The notes below the pieces were generated by a model, which saw only the letters and a program-made list of their open reading frames with translations, did not search any database and had not been told where the DNA came from. This document shows positions 1 to 8,178 of a DNA stretch of 35,528 nucleotides, one piece after another. How positions within the stretch are numbered: the stretch's first letter is position 1; each line of letters opens with the position of its first letter. The position numbers and the translations under genes are program-made. The DNA is from CAIWHR01 sp035541655 (GTDB taxonomy: Bacteria; Pseudomonadota; Gammaproteobacteria; Burkholderiales; Casimicrobiaceae): the NCBI GenBank assembly GCA_035541655.1, contig DATKMY010000077.1, positions 1 to 35,528 of the forward strand, written 5' to 3'.

Positions 1-801
1 GTCGGCTTCGCCGGACCGCATGAGCCATGGGATGCGCCGGGACGGTACGCCACGATGTACAAGCCGCTGGACACTCCCAAGCCGACGCCGATTCCCGTCG
101 GATACTCGTCGCTTCCCGAAGCGCTGAGAGCCAAGCGTGACGATGGCGCGTTCGAGCGCCTGCTCGCGCGCGATGCGCCTGCATTCGCGCATGGCCGCGA
201 AATCGGCGGCGTACCAGGCGGCGAGATTCGCGGCGGCCGCTTCGCTGAGGGTCCGGTCCACCGAAACGGGATTCCGGTGAGCGTCAACGTCGTCGTCCGG
301 CAGTTGTACGTCGTCGGAGACGCCCAGGCGCATTCGGATTGTTACGAAGTCGCTGGCGAGCTGCTCCTGCAACCCGATGAAGAAGATGTCTCCCGAGCGC
401 GACTGCAGGTACGCCGGGCTGACCAACCAGTTCCAGTAGTTCGCATTCACGTGGGCGATGTTGCGCATCGCGCGCTCCGCCTTCCTGCGCTCTGCTCCGC
501 TGCTGGAGGATAGCCCCGTGGCGAGCTCGTTCGGCGTGTGGAAGCGGCCGAATGCCGCCGCCTCCTCGTGGCTCCAAGGCACCACGTATCTCGGCCGGCC
601 TTCGCGCTGGCGGCTGTAGAACGCGCTGACGAACCGGCTGAGCGGGTCGCGAAGGAAGAAGAAGACCTGCTCGCCGAGCGGAATGTCGCTGAACCGCGTC
701 CCGTGACCGTGCAGCGCGAGGTTCCGTGTTGGCCCGATCGGCCTCAGTGCGTGCTTGATGGCGGTGCCGCCGGTCTTGCCAATGTGCAGGAAGTGCAGCA
801 C
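1..801 (-). CDS. Sulfotransferase family protein (C-terminus beyond window)
   Basis: The minus frame stays open from just after ychF to the left edge, about 267 codons, with no stop inside the window. Near the N-terminus it has HIGKTGGTAIKHAL, which fits the 5'-phosphosulfate-binding loop of PAPS-dependent sulfotransferases (PKTGGT type). About 30 residues later comes RDPLSRFVSAFYS, which fits the 3'-phosphate-binding motif. Such enzymes move sulfate from PAPS to hydroxyl or amino groups, in bacteria often on surface polysaccharides, but the substrate here cannot be read. I chose the GTG at 799-801 because it lies just before the first motif; no clear ribosome-binding site supports it and the frame is open further upstream. 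The gene follows ychF by about 50 bases on the same strand and may be read through from it. The basic residues nearest the edge are the least certain part. Confidence 0.72.
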   Translation of the reverse strand, partial: MLHFLHIGKTGGTAIKHALRPIGPTRNLALHGHGTRFSDIPLGEQVFFFLRDPLSRFVSAFYSRQREGRPRYVVPWSHEEAAAFGRFHTPNELATGLSSSSGAERRKAERAMRNIAHVNANYWNWLVSPAYLQSRSGDIFFIGLQEQLASDFVTIRMRLGVSDDVQLPDDDVDAHRNPVSVDRTLSEAAAANLAAWYAADFAAMRECRRIAREQALERAIVTLGSQRFGKRRVSDGNRRRLGSVQRLVHRGVPSRRIPWLMRSGEAD

Positions 802-851
802 GGGATGCTCGCAGTGCGCCGTTGAAAACGGCCGGGGAGCGCTCGGCCGTC

Positions 852-1943
852 TCAGACGTTGAACCGGAAATGCATGACGTCGCCGTCCTTGACGACGTAT
901 TCGCGGCCTTCGAGGCGCATCTTTCCGTGCTCCTTCGCGCCGTGTTCGCCGTTGCAGGCGATGAAGTCCGGATACGCGATCACCTCGGCGCGGATGAAGC
1001 CCTTCTCGAAATCGGTGTGGATGACGCCGGCGGCCCTGGGTGCCGTGTCGCCGTGGTGAATCGTCCAGGCGCGGACTTCCTTCGGCCCCGCCGTGAAGTA
1101 CGTCTCGAGTCCCAGCAGCTTGTAGCCGGCGTGGATCACGCGGTCGAGTCCCGGTTCGGCGAGCCCGAGATCGGCGAGGAACGCCAGCTTGTCGTCGCCT
1201 TCGAGATCGGCGATCTCGGCTTCGAGCGACGCGCACACCGGAACGACCGGCGCGCCTTCCTTCGCTGCATGGGCCTCCACCGCCGCGAGCAGCGGATTGT
1301 CGTGAAAGCCGTTCTCCGCGACGTTCGCGACGTACATCGTCGGCTTCATCGTGAGCAGGAAGAAGGGGTGCAGCACCGCCTTCTCCTCCGCGTAGAGGTC
1401 GGCGGCGCGGGCGGGCCGCCCGGCATCGAGCACGGTCTCGACCTTGCGCAGCGCCGCGACGATCCGCTGCGCTTCCTTGTCGCCGGCGCGCGCCGGCTTG
1501 TCGTATTTCGTGATTTGCTTCTCGACGCTCGCTAAGTCCGCGAGCGCGAGTTCGGTGTTGATCGTCTCGATGTCGCCGACGGGATCGATCTTGCCGGACA
1601 CGTGCACGACGTTGTCGTCGATGAAGCAGCGCACCACGTGCGCGATCGCGTCCGTCTCGCGGATCGTCGCGAGGAACTGGTTGCCGAGCCCCTCACCCTT
1701 CGATGCGCCGGCCACGAGCCCCGCGATGTCGACGAACTCGACGGTTGCCGGGATGACCTTCTCGGGCTTCGCGATATCCGCGAGCTTCGCGAGACGGGGA
1801 TCGGGCACTTCGACGATCCCCACGTTCGGCTCGATCGTGCAGAACGGATAGTTGTCGGCTGCAATCCCGGCGCGGGTCAGCGCGTTGAAGAGCGTCGATT
1901 TTCCGACGTTGGGCAATCCGACGATGCCGCACTTGAGGCTCAT
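852..1943 (-). CDS. ychF: YchF/OLA1-type redox-regulated P-loop NTPase
   Basis: A 363-residue protein with an Obg-type P-loop near the N-terminus (GLPNVGKSTLFNAL), the switch motif DIAGLVAGASKGEGLGNQFL, and a C-terminal TGS domain ending in KDGDVMHFRFNV. Family members favour ATP over GTP because the usual NKxD motif is replaced; here the corresponding stretch reads YVANVAE. YchF binds ribosomes and is linked to stress and oxidative responses. The ATG at 1941-1943 overlaps the pth stop in an ATGA arrangement, so the two genes are translationally coupled. Length and motifs are normal for the family. Confidence 0.97.
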   Translation of the reverse strand: MSLKCGIVGLPNVGKSTLFNALTRAGIAADNYPFCTIEPNVGIVEVPDPRLAKLADIAKPEKVIPATVEFVDIAGLVAGASKGEGLGNQFLATIRETDAIAHVVRCFIDDNVVHVSGKIDPVGDIETINTELALADLASVEKQITKYDKPARAGDKEAQRIVAALRKVETVLDAGRPARAADLYAEEKAVLHPFFLLTMKPTMYVANVAENGFHDNPLLAAVEAHAAKEGAPVVPVCASLEAEIADLEGDDKLAFLADLGLAEPGLDRVIHAGYKLLGLETYFTAGPKEVRAWTIHHGDTAPRAAGVIHTDFEKGFIRAEVIAYPDFIACNGEHGAKEHGKMRLEGREYVVKDGDVMHFRFNV

Positions 1944-2530
1944 GTCTTCTCTTTGCGTGTATGGAGCGACATCATCGCGCGCTCGAAGTCGCCGGTGGCG
2001 ATCGCCGGCCACGCTTCGAGGCTGCGCCCGATCGCCTCTTCGATCGCGGCGCGATCGTCGCGCGAAGGCGGTGCGAGGACGTAGTCGCCGACATCCTGCT
2101 GTGGAATCGCGGAGTCGCGCGGATGTCCGATCCCGAGGCGCAGGCGCCAGAAATCCGGCGTACCGAGCTGCGCCGCGACGTCGCGCAGGCCGTTGTGGCC
2201 CGCGATGCCGCCGCCGAACTTGAGCTTCGCCTCCCCCGGCGGCAGATCGAGCTCGTCGTGAACGACGAGCACGTCCCGCGGGGCGAGCGTGAAGAAGCGC
2301 GCGCAGGACGACACCGAGCGTCCGGACAGATTCATGTACGTCGACGGCTTCAGCAGGCGCAGCCCGTCGTTCGCCTTCGCGAGCTGGCCGTGGAACTTCG
2401 CTTCGCCTCTGAACGCAAGTCCGAGCCTGGCCGCAAGCGCATCGGCGAACCAATAGCCCGCGTTGTGCCGGGTCGCCACATGCTCCCGGCCCGGGTTGCC
2501 TAGGCCCACGACGAGTCGAATGGGTTCCAT
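1940..2530 (-). CDS. pth: Peptidyl-tRNA hydrolase
   Basis: This 196-residue enzyme cleaves peptidyl-tRNA released by stalled ribosomes, which recycles tRNA. It has the N-terminal GLGNPG motif with the substrate-binding Asn12, the catalytic histidine at about residue 22 in RHNAGYW, the KPSTYMNLSG segment, and HDELDLPPG with the acidic residue that activates the histidine. GGGIAGHNGLRD completes the active site. It sits 141 bases after rplY, beyond a strong hairpin, and overlaps the ychF start by four bases. The rplY-pth-ychF order is common in betaproteobacteria. Confidence 0.97.
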   Translation of the reverse strand: MEPIRLVVGLGNPGREHVATRHNAGYWFADALAARLGLAFRGEAKFHGQLAKANDGLRLLKPSTYMNLSGRSVSSCARFFTLAPRDVLVVHDELDLPPGEAKLKFGGGIAGHNGLRDVAAQLGTPDFWRLRLGIGHPRDSAIPQQDVGDYVLAPPSRDDRAAIEEAIGRSLEAWPAIATGDFERAMMSLHTRKEKT

Positions 2531-2611
2531 GGGATCGATATCTCTTCGGCCAGCCCGGGCGACGAGCCTCGGCGCGACGGGCGCACGCCGGCAAGCCGGC
2601 TCGCGCTCCGC

Positions 2612-2655
2612 TGGAAACGAAAGGGCCCGCCGACGCTCCTGCGGGCGGGCCCTCG
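2612..2655 (-). terminator. Rho-independent terminator after rplY
   Basis: A perfect 9-bp inverted repeat (GGGCCCGCC at 2623-2631, GGCGGGCCC at 2644-2652) encloses a 12-base loop. Read on the minus strand the stem is followed by a T-rich run, CTTTCGTTTC, which is the layout of an intrinsic terminator for transcripts leaving rplY. It lies 17 bases past the rplY stop. Some read-through would still be needed, or a separate promoter, to express pth and ychF. Confidence 0.8.
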
Positions 2656-2671
2656 CGGCGTCGGGCGGCCG

Positions 2672-3430
2672 TTACTTCTTGTCCCTGCCAGACTCCTTCT
2701 TCTTGTCGTCCTTGCCGGCTTCCGTTTTCGCGGCGCCGCCCTTCGCATCGGCGGCGGGCTTGCCCTCCGCTCCGGGGGCCGCCGGCGCAGCGCCGGGGGC
2801 TGCCGCCGCCGCGGCAGCAGCCTCTTCGCCTTCCGGCGCGGCTTCGGCGACTTCCTCGACGATCGCCTTCGGCACCACCGCCGCAGCGACCACCGGATCG
2901 AGCTTCCCGCGGCTCGGCACGACGACGCCGGGCGGAAGCTTCAGCGCGGAGACGTGAACCGAATGGCCGACATCGAGCGCCGACAGATCGACTTCGACGT
3001 ATTCGGGCAGATCCTTGGGCAAGCAGACGATGTCGAGCTCGGTGACCACGTGGCTCACGATCGCGCCGGAGATCTTCACCGCCGGAGAGGTCTCGGCGTT
3101 GACGAAGTGCAGCGGCACCTTCATGTGGATCTTGCGGTTCTCGTCGACACGTTGGAAGTCGACGTGCAGGATCTCGTTCTTGAACGGATGCATCTGCACC
3201 GAGCGCAGCAGCACCTGGGTCGACGAGCCGTTGAGCTTCATCGTAAGGATCGAGGCGTGGAACGCCTCGTTGCGCAGCGCGTGAAAGAGTGCGTTGTGAT
3301 CGAGCTCGATCGGCTCGGGTGCTGCGGCGCCTCCGTAGACGATCCCCGGCGCCTTGCCGGCGCGGCGCATCCGGCGGCTCGCGCCGCGGCCTTCGGTGGT
3401 CCGCGCGAACGCGGTGAATTCGATGCTCAT
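2672..3430 (-). CDS. rplY: 50S ribosomal protein L25, long Ctc form
   Basis: A 252-residue L25/TL5/Ctc-family protein that binds 5S rRNA. The N-terminal L25 domain runs from MSIEFTAFART to about residue 95 and includes HVDFQRV. The C-terminal TL5 beta domain follows (VPLHFVNAE, LPKDLPEYVEVDLSALDVG). From about residue 190 the protein becomes a low-complexity tail rich in Ala, Glu and Pro, then Lys and Asp, ending in a very basic stretch. The ATG at 3428-3430 has GGGAG nine bases upstream. The gene lies between prs and pth, as is usual in this class of bacteria. Confidence 0.95.
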   Translation of the reverse strand: MSIEFTAFARTTEGRGASRRMRRAGKAPGIVYGGAAAPEPIELDHNALFHALRNEAFHASILTMKLNGSSTQVLLRSVQMHPFKNEILHVDFQRVDENRKIHMKVPLHFVNAETSPAVKISGAIVSHVVTELDIVCLPKDLPEYVEVDLSALDVGHSVHVSALKLPPGVVVPSRGKLDPVVAAAVVPKAIVEEVAEAAPEGEEAAAAAAAAPGAAPAAPGAEGKPAADAKGGAAKTEAGKDDKKKESGRDKK

Positions 3431-3560
3431 GAGCTGACTCCCGATGTCTGCGGCCTTCTGGCGTCGGGAGGAAGCGTGGCGGCTTCGCGCCCGGCCAGTC
3501 GTCCGCGGTTGGCGACATCCCGGAGTCGGCGTCGACGCCGCTCGCCCGGGAAACCTTTGA

Positions 3561-3589
3561 AGTATAACCGAATTATTGAGGCGCAGCCA
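3561..3589 (-). promoter_or_regulatory. Possible rplY promoter
   Basis: In the 197-base gap between prs and rplY the minus strand carries TATACT (plus-strand 3561-3566), a five-of-six match to a sigma70 -10 box, in a short AT-rich patch of an otherwise GC-rich region. The hexamer 17 bases upstream (TGGCTG) is a poor -35. It would give rplY a transcript separate from prs. This rests on pattern matching only. Confidence 0.35.
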
Positions 3590-3627
3590 GCCGGCATCCC
3601 GCGTGGCCCTGTTTCCGGCGGCTGACT

Positions 3628-4578
3628 CTACTCCGTAAACAGCGAGCTCACCGATTCCTCGTTCGACACGCGTGTCATCGTTTCGGCGAGGAGCTGCGCG
3701 CACGAGAGCTGCCGTATGCGCGGGCACGCCTTGGCCTCGTCGGTAAGCGGGATCGTGTCGGTGACGACGATCTCGTCCAGCTCGGAATCGCCGATCCGCG
3801 GAACCGCGCCGCCGGAGAGCACCGCGTGCGTGCAATAGGCAACGACTTTCTTGGCGCCGTGTTCCTTGAGCGCGGTCGCCGCCTTGCACAGCGTGTTCGC
3901 CGTGTCGACCAGGTCGTCCATGATCACGCACGTGCGGGAGCTCACGTCGCCGATGATGTTCATCACCTCGGCGACGTTGGCGCGGGGACGGCGCTTGTCG
4001 ATGATCGCGAGGTCGGAGTCGAGCCGCTTCGCGATCGCCCGTGCGCGCACGACGCCGCCCACGTCCGGCGAAACGACGAGAAGGTCCTCGTAGCTCTGCT
4101 TCCAGAGGTCGCCGAGCAGGATCGGCGTTGCGTAGATGTTGTCGACCGGGATGTTGAAGAAGCCCTGGATCTGGTCGGCGTGGAGATCCATAACCATCAC
4201 GCGATCGACGCCCACCGTCGTCAGCAGGTCGGCGACGACCTTCGCGGTGATGGGAACGCGCGCCGAGCGTGGGCGGCGATCCTGCCGCGCGTATCCGAAA
4301 TAGGGAACGACCGCCGTGATGCGTCCGGCCGAGGCGCGCTTCAGCGCGTCAGTCATCACGAGGATCTCCATCAGGTTGTCGTTCGTGGGCGCGCACGTCG
4401 ACTGCAGGACGAAGATGTCGCGGCCGCGGACGTTCTCGAGGAGCTCGACCATCACTTCGCCGTCGGAGAAGCGGCCGACCACGCAGCGGCCGAGGCTGAT
4501 GTTCAGATGGCGGCACACGGCTTCGGCGAGCTTCGGGTTCGCGTTGCCCGTGAAGATTCTCATCCGTTCATAGGCCAT
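3628..4578 (-). CDS. prs: Ribose-phosphate pyrophosphokinase (PRPP synthase)
   Basis: This 316-residue enzyme makes 5-phosphoribosyl-1-pyrophosphate from ribose-5-phosphate and ATP, feeding purine, pyrimidine, histidine, tryptophan and NAD synthesis. It shows FTGNANPKLAEAV at the N-terminus, the RQDRR ATP-site segment, the Mg2+-binding DLHADQIQGFF, VVSPDVGG, and the PRPP-binding loop VIMDDLVDTANTL. Length and motifs match class I bacterial enzymes. The ATG at 4576-4578 has GAGG eight bases upstream; an internal ATG five codons later is less likely. It is preceded by tRNA-Gln and ispE on the same strand, a conserved betaproteobacterial order. Confidence 0.98.
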   Translation of the reverse strand: MAYERMRIFTGNANPKLAEAVCRHLNISLGRCVVGRFSDGEVMVELLENVRGRDIFVLQSTCAPTNDNLMEILVMTDALKRASAGRITAVVPYFGYARQDRRPRSARVPITAKVVADLLTTVGVDRVMVMDLHADQIQGFFNIPVDNIYATPILLGDLWKQSYEDLLVVSPDVGGVVRARAIAKRLDSDLAIIDKRRPRANVAEVMNIIGDVSSRTCVIMDDLVDTANTLCKAATALKEHGAKKVVAYCTHAVLSGGAVPRIGDSELDEIVVTDTIPLTDEAKACPRIRQLSCAQLLAETMTRVSNEESVSSLFTE

Positions 4579-4644
4579 TCACGGGACCTCGGCAAAGGAA
4601 TGCTCGCGACCGCATGCGCGGACGACGGGTCAGCCCTGAAGAAG

Positions 4645-4721
4645 TGGCTGGGGAGGAAGGATTCGAACCTTCGAATGCCGGAATCAAAATCCGGTGCCTT
4701 AACCAACTTGGCGACTCCCCA
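4645..4721 (-). tRNA. tRNA-Gln (anticodon UUG), CCA encoded
   Basis: The minus strand folds as a 77-base tRNA. Acceptor arms TGGGGAG and CTCCCCA are followed by discriminator G and an encoded CCA at 4645-4647. The anticodon arm CCGGATTTTGATTCCGG places TTG in the anticodon position, and the T arm contains GGTTCGAATCC. The 5' U opposite A is typical of bacterial tRNA-Gln. It sits between ispE (upstream) and prs (downstream) and is probably processed from a shared transcript. Confidence 0.96.
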
Positions 4722-4753
4722 GCGGAGAAAACGACGCCCTGCAGCGGCGCATT

Positions 4754-5617
4754 CTACCTAGGTGGAACTGCTTCCGTGCATCGCGCGAGCGCTGCCAGCG
4801 GGTGACGTGCGAGCGTCCGCGCGACGAAACCCTGCATCGCCCGCGGCCGCGCGGCGATCGCCGCGCGAGCCTGCGCTTCGGTGGTGAACGGAGCGAACAC
4901 GCAGCTGCCGGATCCCGTCATTCGCGCGCTACTCGAGCAAGCGGAGAGCGCCGCGAGCGCCGCGGCGATGTCCGGGTGGCGCTCGAGCGCCGGCCGCTGC
5001 AGGTCGTTCCGCCCGTAACCCTCGGAAAAGACGTCTATTTTCGCGGACGGGCTGTCTCGTGTCAATTCAGGCGCAGCGAAAATCGCCGCCGTCGACACCG
5101 CGCAAGTCGGGACGAGCACCGCGACCCAGAGCGCAGGAACCGATACCGGCGTCAGGCATTCGCCGATGCCGCGCGCGAGCGCGGGCTGCGCGCTCAGGAA
5201 GAAAGGAACGTCGGCGCCAAGCATGAGGCCGATGCCTGCGAGATCCTCGCGCGTCATCCCGAGATCCCACAGGCGATTGAGCGCGAGGAGCACGGAAGCC
5301 GCGTCCGAGCTTCCGCCGCCGAGGCCTCCGCCCATCGGAATGCGTTTGACCACCGCGATGTCGACGCCGCCCGCGCATCCGGAAGCGCGCTTGAGCGCAC
5401 TCGCCGCACGCAGCGCGAGGTCGTCTTGCGCGGCGACGCCGAAATTATCGCCGCTCCGGGAGATTGCGCCGTCGTCGCGCAGCGCGAGCGTGATCGTGTC
5501 GCCGAAATCGAGCGCGACGAAGAGGCTCTCGAGCGTGTGGTAGCCGTCGGCGCGGCGTCCTGTCACGTGCAGGAACAGGTTGAGCTTCGCGGGCGCGGGA
5601 ACCGTCAAGATGCGCAT
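4754..5617 (-). CDS. ispE: 4-diphosphocytidyl-2-C-methyl-D-erythritol kinase
   Basis: A 287-residue GHMP-family kinase that phosphorylates CDP-methylerythritol in the MEP isoprenoid pathway. It shows PAPAKLNLFLHVTGRR near the N-terminus (catalytic lysine of AKLNL), then DGYHTLESLFVALDFGD, the glycine-rich ATP loop PMGGGLGGGSSDAA near the middle, and the C-terminal MTGSGSCVF motif. The ATG at 5615-5617 starts the conserved region. The frame is open further upstream, but that would overlap lolB. It lies 41 bases after lolB and just upstream of tRNA-Gln. Confidence 0.96.
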   Translation of the reverse strand: MRILTVPAPAKLNLFLHVTGRRADGYHTLESLFVALDFGDTITLALRDDGAISRSGDNFGVAAQDDLALRAASALKRASGCAGGVDIAVVKRIPMGGGLGGGSSDAASVLLALNRLWDLGMTREDLAGIGLMLGADVPFFLSAQPALARGIGECLTPVSVPALWVAVLVPTCAVSTAAIFAAPELTRDSPSAKIDVFSEGYGRNDLQRPALERHPDIAAALAALSACSSSARMTGSGSCVFAPFTTEAQARAAIAARPRAMQGFVARTLARHPLAALARCTEAVPPR

Positions 5618-5658
5618 CGGGCGATTGTCGCCCGCGCGGAGGCGGCTTGACCACTTCG

Positions 5659-6243
5659 TCACGAGTCGCGCCAGCGATCGATCGCTATGCGCATCTCGAG
5701 ATCGTGGCATGCAACGCGAATCCTCGACGGGCGCCGCGTCGAATCGTCGCCGTACGCGTAGACGATCTCGCAGCCATCCTGGCGCAGCACGGCAGTGCGG
5801 CCCGCTGCGTCCGCCTCCACCGAGTGCGGCGCGTTCGCCCGCGGCGCGGCTTGCGCCCATGCCGCGAGGCCCTCGACGGGTAGCGCAACCCCGACGGCAT
5901 GCTCGGTGAGGGCGCCCCAGTCGCTCGCAACCTCGACGCGCCCGTCCGCGGTGCGCAGCTCGACGCGCCTCGTGGACGCGTCGCCGCTCAGCTCGGCGAT
6001 CGATTGACCGAGCGGCGTCGACACAACGAGCTCGTCACGCGGGGGCGCGTGCGTCCAGGAAAACGAAATGGCGATCGCGTCGCGACCATGCTGCGCCGAG
6101 AGGCGTCCGTCGACTGCGAACGGCGCGTCGCCTGCGAGCGGCGGCGGCGGCGCGGTTGCGGCGGGTCCCGAGGTTGCGCAGCCGACGAGGAGAAGCGCGA
6201 TCGCCAACGCCGCGCAGACGGCCGCCGCGGCGGCGCCGCGCAT
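5659..6243 (-). CDS. lolB: Outer-membrane lipoprotein insertion protein LolB
   Basis: A 194-residue lipoprotein with a lipoprotein signal: hydrophobic AALAIALLLVGC with the lipobox L-V-G-C at residues 18-21, so Cys21 would be acylated. The mature part matches LolB (FAVDGRLSAQHGRDAIAISFSW, DELVVSTPLGQSIAEL, GWG-type region, VAC at the end). LolB accepts lipoproteins from LolA and inserts them into the outer membrane. The ATG at 6241-6243 puts the signal peptide at the N-terminus, eight bases after the TPR gene stop. A longer version would add about 39 residues before the signal and is rejected. Confidence 0.92.
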   Translation of the reverse strand: MRGAAAAAVCAALAIALLLVGCATSGPAATAPPPPLAGDAPFAVDGRLSAQHGRDAIAISFSWTHAPPRDELVVSTPLGQSIAELSGDASTRRVELRTADGRVEVASDWGALTEHAVGVALPVEGLAAWAQAAPRANAPHSVEADAAGRTAVLRQDGCEIVYAYGDDSTRRPSRIRVACHDLEMRIAIDRWRDS

Positions 6244-6251
6244 CCTGGGTG

Positions 6252-8042
6252 TCAGCGTGTCAGCCGACGCACGGTTTCCTGCAGCACCGCGTTGTCGGGT
6301 GTGGTCTTCAACTGCGATTGCCAAACGTCCTGCGCACGCGTCCGGTCGCCTTTCGCCCACAGCACTTCGCCCAGGTGCGCGGCGATCTCGGGATCGGGTC
6401 GCTGTTCCAGCGCGCGCCGCAGATGCTTCTCCGCTTCGTCGAGATTCCCCATGCGGAAGTTCGCCCAGCCGACGCTGTCCAGAATGAACGGGTCGTCCGG
6501 CGCCAGCACGAGGGCGCGCTCGACGAGAGCGAGGCCCTCCGCGACCCGAGTCGTCCGATCGACGAGCGTGTAGCCGAGCGCGTTCAGGGCATGCGCGTTG
6601 CCGGGCTTCAGCTCGATCAGCTTCGTCAGCTTCTGCTCGACGACGTCGAGCTTGTCGAGCTTCTCGGCGACCATCGCGGTGTCGTAGAGCAGATCGGGAT
6701 CGTCGGGATACTTCTCGAGCGCCGCGACGAGAATCGAATACGCCTTTGCATTGTCGCCCGCATCGCGCAGCACCTGAGCCTGCGTTTGCTGCACCTGGAC
6801 TTGCTCTTCGATCGATACCGCCGGCAGCGACGCGAGATAGTCATGCGCTTCGTCGAGGTGGCCGAGCTTGCCGATCATCAGGCCGGCGCGCAGTTTCGCG
6901 AGCCACCCCCGCTCCCCTTCGGGTACGGCCTTGTAGCGCTCGGCGGCGAGCGCGTAGCGGCCGGTCTCCTCGGCGATCTGCGCAAGGTAGAAATCGACGA
7001 TGCCGTCGTCGCCGTAATCGACCTTCTTGAGCTCCTCGAACAGCGACTCGGCGCGCGCCCAATCCTTCATCTGGATCGCGAGCATCGCCATGCCAAATTG
7101 ATACTCGTGATTGTCCTTGTCCTTCTCCCACAGCTTGTCGAGGATCTCGACCGCCTCTCCGTACCGCTTCTGCTGAATGCGCACCTGGGCAAGCGCGGAA
7201 AGCGCGGCCTTCGAATCGGGCTCCGTCTTGAGGAGCTCGACCAGATAGTCGGCGGCGCGATCGGGCGCGTTCTTCGCGAGGATCTCCACTTTCAGCAGGA
7301 TCGCCTGCTCCCAGAGAGGCTTCAGCTGAAGCGCACGATCGATCGCCTGCGTGGCGATCGCCGTCGTGCCCATGTCCGTCAAGCCCGTGTTGAACGCCGC
7401 GAGCGCGACGGCGAAGTGCGCCTCCGCGACGTTCGGGTATGGTTGCGCGAGCGCGCGCACGAGCTTGAACGTCGCGACCTTGTCGGGCTCGTTGGCAAGC
7501 AGCCGGTTCAGCTGCGTAAACGCTTCGCCCAGACGCGCCGCCGAGCCCGCTGCCGCTTCCGCGAGCGCGCGCTCGAGCTCCGCCTGCAGATCCGAACCGA
7601 ACGCGCGACCGTCGGCCACCGCCGCGCCGTTCTGAAGCCCGGCAATCACCTGTTTCGGGCGCTCGGCGCTGGGCTCGATCTCGGCCCACAGCCGCGCCGA
7701 CTCGAGCGCGAGCGCGCGCTGCCGCGCCGCAAGCGAAATCTCGGTGGCGCGCCGAGCGATGCGTGGGTCGCGGGTGTCGCGCGCAGCCTCGTAGTACGCA
7801 CGGGCCGCGAGCGCACTGTCCCCGCGCTGCAGCGCGATGTCGCCGACCAGCAGGCGGTACATGATCTCCGCGGTGAGACCTTGCGGCTGCCTTGCATCGC
7901 GCGCGCTCTGTGCGTTCCCCGTCGCCTTGTCCGCGCCCGGCTGCGCCGGCGCCTGCGCAGGAGCCACCGCGGGCGAGAGCGCGAGTGCAAGCGCAACCGC
8001 GCTGGCAAGATGGCGAAGCGAAAGGCGGGATTCGTAGATCAT
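6252..8042 (-). CDS. Exported tetratricopeptide-repeat protein
   Basis: A 596-residue protein with an N-terminal export signal (RHLASAVALALALSPAVAPAQA) followed by tetratricopeptide repeats over most of its length, for example AYSILVAALEKYPDDPDLLYD, GYTLVDRTTRVAEGLALVER and NLDEAEKHLRRALEQ. TPR arrays bind other proteins. The molecular role is unknown; genes of this type sit directly upstream of lolB in many betaproteobacteria, which suggests outer-membrane or lipoprotein work. It heads the run TPR-lolB-ispE-tRNA-Gln-prs and is divergent from mutM. No enzymatic motif is visible. Confidence 0.88.
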   Translation of the reverse strand: MIYESRLSLRHLASAVALALALSPAVAPAQAPAQPGADKATGNAQSARDARQPQGLTAEIMYRLLVGDIALQRGDSALAARAYYEAARDTRDPRIARRATEISLAARQRALALESARLWAEIEPSAERPKQVIAGLQNGAAVADGRAFGSDLQAELERALAEAAAGSAARLGEAFTQLNRLLANEPDKVATFKLVRALAQPYPNVAEAHFAVALAAFNTGLTDMGTTAIATQAIDRALQLKPLWEQAILLKVEILAKNAPDRAADYLVELLKTEPDSKAALSALAQVRIQQKRYGEAVEILDKLWEKDKDNHEYQFGMAMLAIQMKDWARAESLFEELKKVDYGDDGIVDFYLAQIAEETGRYALAAERYKAVPEGERGWLAKLRAGLMIGKLGHLDEAHDYLASLPAVSIEEQVQVQQTQAQVLRDAGDNAKAYSILVAALEKYPDDPDLLYDTAMVAEKLDKLDVVEQKLTKLIELKPGNAHALNALGYTLVDRTTRVAEGLALVERALVLAPDDPFILDSVGWANFRMGNLDEAEKHLRRALEQRPDPEIAAHLGEVLWAKGDRTRAQDVWQSQLKTTPDNAVLQETVRRLTR

Positions 8043-8178
8043 TGATGCGTCCTGCAGCGTCAGAGGGGAGCTTCCGCGCGCGACGTACGACGGAAACGGA
8101 TCATCTTAGGGTATATTCGGCGGCCCAACAAACCGGCGTCGCTGCCCCCAAAACACTCACCGATCGGTCGCCATTCCG
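8043..8178. promoter_or_regulatory. Divergent promoter region between TPR gene and mutM
   Basis: This 136-base gap lies between the divergent TPR gene and mutM and must start both units. TATATT at 8112-8117 is a good plus-strand -10 candidate without a convincing -35. On the minus strand TTGTTG and TAAGAT are 17 bases apart and overlap the same spot. The site assignment is tentative. Confidence 0.3.

Noticed and set aside
2800..2825. GCC/GCG-rich repeats as a microsatellite
   Set aside because: They encode the Ala-rich tail of L25 in frame and need no separate explanation.
852..3518. A very long minus-strand frame joining ychF to sequence across pth and rplY
   Set aside because: Only the last 363 codons resemble YchF; the upstream part is out of frame with pth and rplY, which have clear starts of their own.
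6156..8045. A 629-codon plus-strand open frame opposite the TPR gene
   Set aside because: Antisense shadow; the TPR repeats and signal peptide lie on the minus strand.
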